A stretch of 64,000 bases of DNA from Bacteroidales bacterium. GTDB lineage: Bacteria; Bacteroidota; Bacteroidia; Bacteroidales; UBA12077. A program made the position numbers and the translations under genes. Shown here piece after piece: positions 1 to 8,095 of this stretch (position 1 is the stretch's first letter; each line of letters starts with the position of its first letter). Under the pieces are notes generated by a model. It was not told where the DNA came from. It made no database searches and saw only the letters and a list, made by a program, of their open reading frames with translations. The stretch covers positions 62,001 through 126,000 of the forward strand of contig WTBR01000007.1 of NCBI GenBank assembly GCA_013138975.1, in the 5' to 3' direction.

Positions 1-620
1 AATTATTAAATACATATAGGAATGCATTACTAGCTTTAGAATTTATACAAAACAATCAGGTTGATTTAATTTTTCTTGACATAAATATGCCTGAAATTAA
101 TGGAATCGATTTTTTTAAATCACTTAATACAAAACCGAAAGTTATTTTTACTACAGCATATTCTGAGTTTGCAGTTGAAAGTTATGAATTAAATGCAACC
201 GACTACCTTTTAAAACCAATAGAATTTGAGAGATTTTTAAAAGCTGTAAACAAGATTTATTTTTCACAAAATATTGATAGTACAGAAGAGAAAAAACAAA
301 TAGAACCAAAGGATTCAATCCTCCTTAAAAGTGGTTCTAAGTCTTATAAAATTAAAACTAAGGATATTTTATATGTTGAAGGTTCTGGAAACTATCTTAC
401 TTTTCATACAATCGATAAAAAATTAATGGTATTAATGAGTATGAGTGATGCTTTAATTTTATTGCCGGAAATAGAGTTTGCAAGAATTCACAAATCATAT
501 ATAGTTTCAACAAATCACATTAGTATTTTAGAGAATCATCAAATCCAGATTAACAGTAAAACCATTCCTGTTGGAAAATACTACAAAGAATCTTTCTTAA
601 ATAAAGTTAAGGAATTATAA
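1..620 (+). CDS. LytTR-family response regulator (5' end outside window)
   Basis: The frame is open from the first bases of the window, so the N-terminus is missing. What remains is the second half of a CheY-like receiver domain followed by a LytTR DNA-binding domain. The receiver shows the phosphoacceptor motif FLDINMPEINGIDF (Asp codon at 78-80), the TTAYSEFAVESYEL stretch and the switch lysine region DYLLKPIEF. The LytTR part begins around KDSILLKSGSKSYKI and contains YVEGSGNYLTFHT and the typical FARIHKSYIVS motif near the C-terminus. LytTR regulators usually pair with a membrane histidine kinase; its partner probably lies upstream of the window. The first ATG in the window (87) lies inside the receiver and is not the true start. 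Confidence 0.93.
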   Translation, partial: LLNTYRNALLALEFIQNNQVDLIFLDINMPEINGIDFFKSLNTKPKVIFTTAYSEFAVESYELNATDYLLKPIEFERFLKAVNKIYFSQNIDSTEEKKQIEPKDSILLKSGSKSYKIKTKDILYVEGSGNYLTFHTIDKKLMVLMSMSDALILLPEIEFARIHKSYIVSTNHISILENHQIQINSKTIPVGKYYKESFLNKVKEL

Positions 621-621
621 T

Positions 622-656
622 TTCTCTTTGCGGCTCAGCGTCTCTGCGGTTATTTG
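622..656. repeat. Short GC-rich intergenic repeat-like string
   Basis: Between the convergent LytTR and aroA genes lies a locally GC-rich string built of degenerate CTCTTTGCGG / CTCAGCGT / CTCTGCGG units. Its composition differs sharply from the AT-rich surroundings. It resembles short interspersed strings common in intergenic regions of Bacteroidota, but no second copy occurs in this window, so the assignment is tentative. Confidence 0.35.
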
Positions 657-679
657 TTTTGTTATTTTTAATTCGTAGT

Positions 680-1912
680 TTAAAAGTAGTTTATCCCAAA
701 CCCGACCTCTTCCAAATTACTCCAATAATCAGGATAGCTTTTTGTAACCACATTAGGGTCTTTTATAACTAATTCTTTAGTAACTAAAGATAAAGGAGTA
801 AAAGCCAATGCCATTCTATGATCTTTATATGTTTCTACAAAATGATTTTCAGGAACCATTATTTCTTCACCGCCTTTCCATAACAAGGTATGATTTGATT
901 CAGCCTGAATATTGACTCCTAATTTTTGAAATTCTACCACCAATGCTTTTATTCGGTCAGTTTCTTTTATTGATAGATTGTCTAATCCTGTTAGTTTAAA
1001 AGGAATTTTTTTTGCAATTAAAGTAACCGCAAGAGTTTGAGCTAAATCTGGACAATCAGTAAAGTCGTATTCGAAAAACTCACATAATGTAGCAGAGTTT
1101 TTAATACGTATTCCAAAATTAGTAAATGCAGAATCAACTCCTAGTGTCTTGAATAATTCTGGTAAAACTGAATCCCCTTGTAAACTTTCTTTTTTTAATC
1201 CCGTTAATTCAATCATTGCATTTTTCGATAGCGAAACAATCTCAAACCAGTACGATGCTGCCGACCAATCGCCTTCTATAATTATCTCTTTTGGTTGATA
1301 TGATCCTTTACCTACATTAATTTTATTTCCAGTCCATTCAACTTTAGCTCCAAATTCTTCCATTAATTTAATAGTCATTCGAATATAATCTTTCGAAAGG
1401 ATTTTATCTATAATTGTTAAATTAAAAACTCCCTCCAAATAGGGTGCAATCATTAATAAGGCACTAGTATACTGACTGCTAACATTGCCTTTTATACTAA
1501 TATCTTTTGCATTTAATTTACTTCCTGTAATTTTTAAAGGAGGATAACCTTCTTTTTCTACATAATCTATTTTTGCTCCAAGTACATTAAGAATATTTAC
1601 CAACTCATTAATGGGTCTTTGTTTCATTCTTTCACTTCCGGTTAGGATTCTCTCCCCTGGAGTTATTGACAAAAGAGCAGTTAAAAAACGCATTGCAGTA
1701 CCAGCAGCTCCAATATCAATAATTGGATTACTTAGATTTTTTAAAGCAACATTTAAGACTTGAGTATCATCGCTATTTGAAAGATTTTTAATTTTAAATG
1801 ATTCCTCACACAAGGCACGAATAATAAGAGATCTATTTGCCAAACTTTTTGATGCAGGTAAAGACCTGAACGTTTTTATTTCTTTACTTGGCTTAGTAAT
1901 TTTTACGTTCAT
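680..1912 (-). CDS. aroA: 3-phosphoshikimate 1-carboxyvinyltransferase (EPSP synthase)
   Basis: This enzyme catalyses the sixth shikimate-pathway step, transferring enolpyruvate from PEP to shikimate-3-phosphate in the cytoplasm. The 410-residue protein has the N-terminal PASKSLANRSLIIRAL segment with the substrate-binding Lys, the GAAGTAMRFLTALL PEP-binding motif near residue 70, QRPINELV, the SSQYTSALLM segment and the C-terminal KETDRIKAL and KDHRMALAF motifs. Length is slightly below the roughly 430 residues usual for the family, which is normal in Bacteroidota. It starts one base after the aroB stop codon, so the two shikimate genes almost certainly form an operon read from aroB. Confidence 0.96.
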   Translation of the reverse strand: MNVKITKPSKEIKTFRSLPASKSLANRSLIIRALCEESFKIKNLSNSDDTQVLNVALKNLSNPIIDIGAAGTAMRFLTALLSITPGERILTGSERMKQRPINELVNILNVLGAKIDYVEKEGYPPLKITGSKLNAKDISIKGNVSSQYTSALLMIAPYLEGVFNLTIIDKILSKDYIRMTIKLMEEFGAKVEWTGNKINVGKGSYQPKEIIIEGDWSAASYWFEIVSLSKNAMIELTGLKKESLQGDSVLPELFKTLGVDSAFTNFGIRIKNSATLCEFFEYDFTDCPDLAQTLAVTLIAKKIPFKLTGLDNLSIKETDRIKALVVEFQKLGVNIQAESNHTLLWKGGEEIMVPENHFVETYKDHRMALAFTPLSLVTKELVIKDPNVVTKSYPDYWSNLEEVGFGINYF

Positions 1913-1913
1913 T

Positions 1914-2978
1914 TTACAAGTTTTTATACCAGTTTAGAGTTTCAATTAAAAGTTCTCTTTTACAATTCTGGTTGATTTTTATTTTGCCAAAATCCTCTAG
2001 TAAAGTAAAATTAATATTCAATCCCTCATTCTTTTTATCATGCCCGATTAAATCAATAATTTTCTCAAAATCAGCATCATTAAGCTTTAGTTTATTATAT
2101 GTTTTAAGAAGATATGAGACCATTGTATCAATTTTATTAGTAGAGAAATCACAAAAACTTCCAGATAAATAAAGTTCGCAAATCATTCCATGAGCAACAG
2201 CTTCTCCATGCGAAATCTCATTTGTAGTATTCATAAATAAACTCTCAAAAGCATGTCCAAAAGTATGCCCAAAATTTAGAGCCTTACGAATATCCTTTTC
2301 AAAAGGATCTTTCTCTACAAAATGATTTTTTATACTTACAGATCTGGCAATAAGCAGATTTAATTCTTTAAATCCTATTTGCTTAATATTATTAGAAATT
2401 AAATTATCCCAGTCTTTCTCATTAAAAATTAGAGCATGCTTAAGCATTTCAGCCCAACCCGATGAAATATGTTCTTTTTTTAAAGTCCTGTTAAATGAAC
2501 TATCAATAATAACATATTTAGGATGATTAAAAACGCCTAGTTCATTTTTTAGACCAAGAAAATTTACCCCCGTTTTTCCTCCAATCGATGCATCAACCTG
2601 AGAGAGAAGAGTTGTAGGTATATTGATAAAATCAATGCCCCGTTTAAAAGTCGATGCAGCAAAACCACCTAAATCACCGATGATTCCACCACCTAAATTA
2701 ATTAACATCGATGATCTATCTGCTCCATTTTCTGTAAGAGATGACCAAACTTTTTCTAGTGATTTGATACCTTTATTTGATTCACCACTTTCAAGTTCAA
2801 TTATTTTTGAGTTTTTAATACCCTCTATATTTTTAATAACAGGTAAGCAATTAGTTTTGGTATTTTCATCAACAATTACAAATATTTTCCTGTTTTTAAA
2901 ATTTTGCAATATTTCAGTAAGAATTTTTTGTATTTCACTTGATATATATATAGTAGAAAATTTTGTGTCTAGCTTCAT
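1914..2978 (-). CDS. aroB: 3-dehydroquinate synthase
   Basis: AroB converts DAHP to 3-dehydroquinate, the second shikimate-pathway step, using NAD and a divalent metal. The 354-residue protein shows the NAD-binding GGGIIGDLGGFAASTFKRG motif around residue 97, the IPTTLLSQVDASIGGKTGVN block, the metal-ligand region GWAEMLKHALI, and the NFGHTFGHAFES histidine motif near residue 235, followed by HGEAVAHGM. The motifs appear in the expected order and the length is normal. It is the first gene of a minus-strand aroB-aroA pair. A gap of about 150 bases separates it from the divergent membrane-protein gene. Confidence 0.96.
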   Translation of the reverse strand: MKLDTKFSTIYISSEIQKILTEILQNFKNRKIFVIVDENTKTNCLPVIKNIEGIKNSKIIELESGESNKGIKSLEKVWSSLTENGADRSSMLINLGGGIIGDLGGFAASTFKRGIDFINIPTTLLSQVDASIGGKTGVNFLGLKNELGVFNHPKYVIIDSSFNRTLKKEHISSGWAEMLKHALIFNEKDWDNLISNNIKQIGFKELNLLIARSVSIKNHFVEKDPFEKDIRKALNFGHTFGHAFESLFMNTTNEISHGEAVAHGMICELYLSGSFCDFSTNKIDTMVSYLLKTYNKLKLNDADFEKIIDLIGHDKKNEGLNINFTLLEDFGKIKINQNCKRELLIETLNWYKNL

Positions 2979-3074
2979 TTTATAATTTGATTTTTAGAAG
3001 TCTAAAAGTACAAAATAAATATTTACCATAAAATCAGAGTTTTAACAAATTAGGATAATTCTCGATTGTAATAA

Positions 3075-3106
3075 TTGTGTATCAATTAGAAACTTACTTA
3101 TCTTTG
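3075..3106 (+). promoter_or_regulatory. Candidate Bacteroidota-type promoter for the gene at 3131
   Basis: A -7 box TATCTTTG (3099-3106) matches the Bacteroidota consensus TAnnTTTG, and a TTG (3075-3077) lies 21 bases upstream, near the -33 position. The start codon follows 24 bases after the -7 box. This is a consensus match only. Confidence 0.5.
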
Positions 3107-3130
3107 TAGCTTAGTTATAAAATTTCAGAA

Positions 3131-3604
3131 ATGGTTTTCGATAATAGAAAAATAGTGTTAAGGTTAAATAAAAGAAGATATTTAGCAATCCTTTTGTATT
3201 TGGTTATTATGGGTTTTTTGTTAATACCTGATTCATTCAAAAAAACGATTTTAGGATATGAAAAATCGCTATTTGTAATTGTTTTAACCACTCTGTACAT
3301 ACTTTATGTCATTTATACATATGTAATGAACTATAATTTTTTCTCATATAATAATGATGGTAATAATCTTATTATTAGGTTTGTTTCGTTACGTCCTTTT
3401 GATAATAAAAAAAGAGCGATTGAAGTTAATAAAAATGATTTTGTAGGATATAAAATTAAAAGTTCACTTTTCAATTTAAAACAAGATTTAGTTATAAAAA
3501 TTAAAACAAAAAATGGGATAGCAAATTATCCTCCAATAAGTATATCAGCCCTTTCTTTCAATCATAGAAAGGTGCTTGAAGACTCTCTTAGTCAGAAGGG
3601 TTGA
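3131..3604 (+). CDS. Small membrane protein with PH-like C-terminal half (STM3941-like)
   Basis: This is a 157-residue protein of unknown function. Two hydrophobic segments (about residues 18-37 and 47-67, the latter VIVLTTLYILYVIYTYV) form an N-terminal hairpin. The soluble C-terminal half carries alternating beta-rich stretches such as NNLIIRFVSLRPF and DLVIKIKTKNGIANYPP. This two-helix plus PH-like-strand layout resembles small membrane proteins of the STM3941/YcxB type, but no catalytic motif is visible. It stands alone between aroB and a glutamate dehydrogenase gene and appears to have its own promoter. Confidence 0.75.
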   Translation: MVFDNRKIVLRLNKRRYLAILLYLVIMGFLLIPDSFKKTILGYEKSLFVIVLTTLYILYVIYTYVMNYNFFSYNNDGNNLIIRFVSLRPFDNKKRAIEVNKNDFVGYKIKSSLFNLKQDLVIKIKTKNGIANYPPISISALSFNHRKVLEDSLSQKG

Positions 3605-3794
3605 AGTTATTTAATACAGTCTCTTAAATGCTTTGTGAACAATGTGTAAATTGAAATGTTTTTTATATTTCAAAAATGTGTTAAAGATCATATATTATTA
3701 GTGATTTTTTTTAGGATTAATTAAATATTAAAATATATTTTTGGCAAGTTTTTTTAATAATTATATATAGTACTCATCATTAAATTATATAAAA

Positions 3795-5132
3795 ATGAAC
3801 GTTGATAAATTAATGCTTCAGTTGGAGCAAAAACATCCGGGAGAAGTTGAATATCTTCAGGCTGTAAGAGAAGTTTTAGAATCAATCGAGGATATTTATA
3901 ACCAAAATCCTCAATTTGAAGCTGCAGGAATTGTTGAAAGAATTGTAGAACCAGACAGAATCTTAACGTTTAAGGTGCCGTGGGTAGGTGACGATGGAAA
4001 AGTAAATGTTAACTTAGCTTATCGTGTACAGTTTAATAATGCAATTGGACCTTACAAAGGTGGATTACGTTTTCACCCAAGTGTAAACTTAAGTGGATTA
4101 AAATTCTTAGGTTTCGAGCAAATCTTCAAAAACTCACTTACTACACTTCCTATGGGTGGTGGTAAAGGTGGTTCTGATTTCGATCCAAAAGGAAAATCTG
4201 ATGCAGAAGTAATGCGTTTCTGTCAAGGTTTTATGATGGAATTATGGAAATTCATAGGACCAGAAACAGATGTTCCGGCAGGAGATATTGGTGTTGGTGG
4301 TCGTGAGATTGGATTTTTGTATGGAATGTACAGAAAATTAGCTAGAGAAAATACAGGTATACTTACAGGAAAAGGTGGTAACTGGGGTGGAAGTGTAATT
4401 CGTCCAGAAGCAACAGGTTTTGGTAATGTATATTTTGCAAAAGAAATGTTAGCAACAAAAAGTGAAACATTTGAAGGCAAAACTGTAGCTATTTCAGGTT
4501 TTGGTAATGTGTCTTGGGGAGCTGCTTTAAAAGCAACTGAATTAGGAGCAAAAGTTGTTGCTATTTCTGGTCCTGACGGATATATTTACGATGCTGATGG
4601 AATCGCAGGAGAGAAAATTGACTATATGTTAGAGCTTCGTGCTTCTAATAACGATGTAGTAGCTCCATACGCTGAGAAATTTCCAAATGCTAAATTCTTT
4701 GCTGGTCAAAAACCTTGGAATCAGAAAGTTGACATCGCACTTCCATGTGCAATTCAGAATGAATTAAACAAAGAAGATGCCGAATTGTTAGTTAAAAATG
4801 GTTGTATTTGTATTTCAGAAGGTGCTAACATGCCTTGTACACCAGAAGCAATTGAAGTAATTCAAGATAACAAATTATTATATGGTCCTGGAAAAGCTGC
4901 AAACGCAGGTGGTGTTGCAACATCAGGATTAGAGATGTCTCAAAACTCTATGAAATTAAACTGGAGTAGAGAAGAAGTAGACACAAAATTACACTCAATT
5001 ATGTGTAATATCCATGAAGCATGTGTTGCTTATGGAAAAGATGCTACCGGACACGTTGATTACGTGAAAGGAGCAAACATTGCAGGTTTCTTAAAAGTAG
5101 CTAACGCAATGATTGATCAAGGAGTTATTTAA
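3795..5132 (+). CDS. Glutamate dehydrogenase, probably NAD-preferring type
   Basis: This hexameric-class glutamate dehydrogenase interconverts glutamate and 2-oxoglutarate plus ammonia. The 445 residues match the small-subunit family. Substrate motifs are YKGGLRFHPSVN, LPMGGGKGGSDFDP with the catalytic Lys, and VPAGDIGVGGREIGF. The dinucleotide fold reads GFGNVSWGAA and ends in SGPDGYIYD. As I recall it, the NAD-specific Clostridium symbiosum enzyme has GFGNVAWGAA and SGPDGYIYD at the same place, whereas NADP enzymes have SGSGNVAQYA with a DS pair. NAD preference is therefore inferred, probably for glutamate catabolism. A paralogue lies at 6577-7917 with dprA in between. A strong terminator follows. 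Confidence 0.95.
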   Translation: MNVDKLMLQLEQKHPGEVEYLQAVREVLESIEDIYNQNPQFEAAGIVERIVEPDRILTFKVPWVGDDGKVNVNLAYRVQFNNAIGPYKGGLRFHPSVNLSGLKFLGFEQIFKNSLTTLPMGGGKGGSDFDPKGKSDAEVMRFCQGFMMELWKFIGPETDVPAGDIGVGGREIGFLYGMYRKLARENTGILTGKGGNWGGSVIRPEATGFGNVYFAKEMLATKSETFEGKTVAISGFGNVSWGAALKATELGAKVVAISGPDGYIYDADGIAGEKIDYMLELRASNNDVVAPYAEKFPNAKFFAGQKPWNQKVDIALPCAIQNELNKEDAELLVKNGCICISEGANMPCTPEAIEVIQDNKLLYGPGKAANAGGVATSGLEMSQNSMKLNWSREEVDTKLHSIMCNIHEACVAYGKDATGHVDYVKGANIAGFLKVANAMIDQGVI

Positions 5133-5176
5133 TTTATTATATAACTTATAGTTTTTTAGTTTGTAATTTATGGTTA

Positions 5177-5208
5177 AGAGGTGCTCATTTATGGGTACCT
5201 CTTTTTTT
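5177..5208 (+). terminator. Rho-independent terminator after the first GDH gene
   Basis: A hairpin of 12 pairs (AGAGGTGCTCAT / ATGGGTACCTCT, including two G-T pairs) with a TT loop is followed by a run of seven T. It lies 44 bases after the GDH stop and occupies the extra upstream sequence of the longest dprA reading frame, which argues for a dprA start at 5250. Confidence 0.9.
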
Positions 5209-5249
5209 GTAGATTTTTTTTTATTAATTTCATATGCTTAAATTTTAGC

Positions 5250-6377
5250 ATGATGATAAATGATGATTTAAAATATAAAATAGCGCTTAGCCTTATTCCT
5301 AAAGTAGGACATATTACAGCAAAAAAACTAGTGTCATATGTAGGGAGTTTTGAAGGTGTCTTTAAAGAATCGAAAAAAAATCTAATTAAAATTTCTGGTA
5401 TTGGATCAGTACTTGCTAATTCAATAGTAAATTCTAATGCAGTATCAAAAGCAGAAGAAGAAATTGATTTCATAAAAAAGAATAAAATAGCTCCGATTTT
5501 TTATCTTGACAAGCAATATCCCGAAAGATTAAAACACTGTGAAGATGCTCCAGTATTAATATATACCTTGGGAGATATGGATTTAAATTCTCAAAAAGTT
5601 ATTAGTATAGTAGGAACGCGAAAAGCAACTACTGAAGGAGTTGCTTTCTGCAAGAAACTAATTAAAGACTTAAAAGAACGAGAGCATAATCCAATAATTG
5701 TTAGCGGATTAGCTTATGGTATAGATGCTGTAGCACACCAAGCTGCATTGGACAATGGAATGAAAACGATTGCAGTTCTGGGGCATGGATTAGATATTAT
5801 TTATCCGGCATCGCATAAAAAGTTAGCAAGAGATATTGTAAATCAAGGAATGCTGATTACTGATTTTGCAAGTAAATCTATTCGTGATAAAAATAATTTT
5901 ATAAAGCGAAACAGAATTATAGCAGGATTGTCAGATGCAACAGTGGTTATTGAATCTGGCGAAAAAGGTGGATCTTTGGTTACAGCTGATATTGCCAATT
6001 CATATAATCGTGATGTATTTGCAGTTCCTGGTCGGGTATCTGATCCTTACTCTAAGGGATGTAATAGTTTAATTAAAGCAAATAAAGCCGCAATGTTAAC
6101 TTCAATTGAGGATCTAGAATACATGCTAGGATGGGAGCCTGGAAAAAAAGATAAAGATGCTGTTCAAAGAAATTTGTTTGTTAGTTTAACTAATGAAGAA
6201 AAAATTATTACTGAAATTTTAAAGGAATTCAGTGAGCTTCCAATTGATTTATTATGTCTAAAATCCAATATGTCAACAAGTAAGGTGTCTCCTGTGTTGT
6301 TAAACCTAGAGTTTATGGGAGTTGTAAAAACATTGCCAGGCAAAAAATACCAGTTAATTTCTTCAATTTATTTATGA
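5250..6377 (+). CDS. dprA: DNA-processing protein DprA
   Basis: DprA binds incoming single-stranded DNA and loads RecA during natural transformation. The protein has an N-terminal helix-hairpin-helix-like region (ALSLIPKVGHITAKKLVSYV), a central Rossmann-like DprA domain with VGTRKATTEG, the conserved VSGLAYGIDAVAHQAAL block, GHGLDIIYPASHKKLA, RNRIIAGLSDATVVIESG, a GSLVTA segment and VPGRVSDPYSKGCNSLI, and a C-terminal winged-helix region. I chose ATG 5250 (375 residues) because the frame's longer start at 5181 falls inside the upstream terminator hairpin and would add an unconserved hydrophobic leader. No other competence gene is nearby. Confidence 0.93.
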   Translation: MMINDDLKYKIALSLIPKVGHITAKKLVSYVGSFEGVFKESKKNLIKISGIGSVLANSIVNSNAVSKAEEEIDFIKKNKIAPIFYLDKQYPERLKHCEDAPVLIYTLGDMDLNSQKVISIVGTRKATTEGVAFCKKLIKDLKEREHNPIIVSGLAYGIDAVAHQAALDNGMKTIAVLGHGLDIIYPASHKKLARDIVNQGMLITDFASKSIRDKNNFIKRNRIIAGLSDATVVIESGEKGGSLVTADIANSYNRDVFAVPGRVSDPYSKGCNSLIKANKAAMLTSIEDLEYMLGWEPGKKDKDAVQRNLFVSLTNEEKIITEILKEFSELPIDLLCLKSNMSTSKVSPVLLNLEFMGVVKTLPGKKYQLISSIYL

Positions 6378-6545
6378 TAAATGTCAGGACTGTTGTAAAA
6401 CATACATTGTCTGAAATCCTTAATACTCGTAAAGAGCAGGGTAATAAAGCGTTCTGTTATTTCATTAACAGTAAAAATTCTGAATTAGCTTATTCTCATT
6501 GGTTTTTTTTTTACATAAGTTTGTTATCATTAAACCATAGATTAC

Positions 6546-6569
6546 AAACTAAAAAACTAAAAAACTAAA
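6546..6569 (+). repeat. Three tandem AAACTAAA units in the GDH leader
   Basis: Three exact copies of the octamer AAACTAAA lie directly before the ATG of the second glutamate dehydrogenase gene, in its presumed 5' untranslated region. An A-rich leader is common in this phylum, but the exact 8-bp periodicity is notable and could vary by slippage. Confidence 0.8.
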
Positions 6570-6576
6570 AAAAATT

Positions 6577-7917
6577 ATGGATCCACGTGTAGAACAATTT
6601 ATGGCTCAAATTATTGCCAAAAATGCAAATGAAAATGAATTTCATCAAGCAGTGCAAGAAGTAGCCGAATCTCTTATTCCTTTTATCGAGGAAAATCCAA
6701 AGTACAAACATGCTAAAGTTCTTGAAAGAATTGCAGAGCCAGAAAGAGTAATAATGTTTAGAATTCCTTGGTTAGACGATAAAGGAGAAATTCAAATTAA
6801 TAAAGGATATCGTATTGAGATGAACAGTGCGATAGGACCATACAAAGGAGGAATGAGATTTCATCCTACAGTGAATTTAAGTATTCTTAAGTTTTTAGCT
6901 TTTGAACAAGTATTAAAAAATAGTTTAACTACACTACCTATGGGTGGTGGTAAAGGTGGTTCTGATTTTGATCCAAAAGGAAAATCAGACAATGAAGTAA
7001 TGCGTTTTTGCCAAAGTCTTATGACTGAGCTTTGTAAGCATATTGGAGCTAATACGGATGTTCCTGCTGGTGATATTGGTGTTGGTGGTCGTGAAATTGG
7101 TTTTATGTTTGGACAATATAAGCGAATCAGAAATGAATTTGTTGGAGTACTTACAGGTAAGGGGATTCAGTATGGTGGTAGTGTAATTCGTCCTGAAGCT
7201 ACTGGTTATGGTGCAGTTTATTTTGCAGAAGAAATGTTAAAAACTAGAGGAGATAGTTTTAAAGGTAAAATTGTTACAGTTTCTGGTTCTGGTAATGTTG
7301 CTCAATATGCTACTGAAAAAGTAAATGAACTTGGAGGTAAGGTTGTTACTGTATCCGATTCTGCTGGATTTATTCACGATCCAAATGGAATTGATGCTGA
7401 GAAATTAGCGTATGTAATGGAACTTAAAAATGTTAAGCGTGGTCGTATTAAAGAATATGCAGAGAAATATGGCTGCGAATATTATGAAGGTAGACGTCCT
7501 TGGGAAATTAAATGTGATGTTGCTCTTCCTTGTGCTACTCAAAATGAACTTAATGAAGAAGAAGCTAAAGTTCTTGTTACAAATGGTTGTTTCGTAGTTT
7601 CTGAAGGTGCAAATATGCCTTCTACTCCTGAAGCTGTTGAGGTTTATATTGAGAATAAGATTCTTTATGGTCCGGGGAAAGCTGCAAATGCAGGTGGAGT
7701 TGCAGTATCAGGTCTTGAAATGTCACAAAATAGCTTAAGATTAAGCTGGACAAGAGAAGAAGTTGATCAAAGATTACATCAGATTATGAAGGATATCCAT
7801 GCTACTTGTGAAAAGTATGGTAAAGATTCTAGTGGATTTATTAATTATGTTAATGGGGCAAATATTGGTGGATTTGTAAAAGTAGCTGAAGCAATGCTTG
7901 CTCAAGGTGCTGTATAA
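6577..7917 (+). CDS. gdhA: Glutamate dehydrogenase, probably NADP-dependent
   Basis: This second small-subunit glutamate dehydrogenase has 446 residues. It has the same substrate motifs as its paralogue (YKGGMRFHPTVN, LPMGGGKGGSDFDP, VPAGDIGVGGREIGF). Its nucleotide-binding fold is different: SGSGNVAQYATEKVNELG followed by TVSDSAGFIHD. The SDS pair at the end of the second strand is typical of E. coli-type NADP enzymes, where it meets the 2'-phosphate. Anabolic ammonia assimilation is therefore the likely role. It is preceded by a 199-base gap containing the AAACTAAA triplet repeat and followed by a clear terminator, so it is probably monocistronic. Confidence 0.95.
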   Translation: MDPRVEQFMAQIIAKNANENEFHQAVQEVAESLIPFIEENPKYKHAKVLERIAEPERVIMFRIPWLDDKGEIQINKGYRIEMNSAIGPYKGGMRFHPTVNLSILKFLAFEQVLKNSLTTLPMGGGKGGSDFDPKGKSDNEVMRFCQSLMTELCKHIGANTDVPAGDIGVGGREIGFMFGQYKRIRNEFVGVLTGKGIQYGGSVIRPEATGYGAVYFAEEMLKTRGDSFKGKIVTVSGSGNVAQYATEKVNELGGKVVTVSDSAGFIHDPNGIDAEKLAYVMELKNVKRGRIKEYAEKYGCEYYEGRRPWEIKCDVALPCATQNELNEEEAKVLVTNGCFVVSEGANMPSTPEAVEVYIENKILYGPGKAANAGGVAVSGLEMSQNSLRLSWTREEVDQRLHQIMKDIHATCEKYGKDSSGFINYVNGANIGGFVKVAEAMLAQGAV

Positions 7918-7941
7918 GTAATCAATTTTATATATTAAATT

Positions 7942-7970
7942 AAGGGAGACATTTTTCGTCTCCCTTTTTT
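7942..7970 (+). terminator. Rho-independent terminator after gdhA
   Basis: A nine-pair stem AAGGGAGAC / GTCTCCCTT with a seven-base loop is followed by a T run. It lies 25 bases after the gdhA stop. Confidence 0.93.
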
Positions 7971-8095
7971 AGTATAGGGTATTGTTTAATTTGTTAATCA
8001 TATATAAGTTTAAAAGTTAATATTTACATATTATAATTGCTGAACTTGAATAATGAAAAAGTTTTTTTTTAAGTTTGCAGCACTTAATAAAACCT

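Noticed and set aside
3741..3760. TTGGCA string upstream of the first GDH gene as a sigma-54 promoter
   Set aside because: The -12 half is only T-rich, with no GC at the required distance, and there is no activator site.
5181..5249. Longer N-terminus for DprA
   Set aside because: The extra codons lie in a rho-independent terminator hairpin and encode a Phe-rich hydrophobic string unlike DprA.
6374..6568. 64-codon frame between dprA and the second GDH gene
   Set aside because: It overlaps the dprA stop, has no recognisable domain, and ends in the AAACTAAA repeats; composition looks non-coding.
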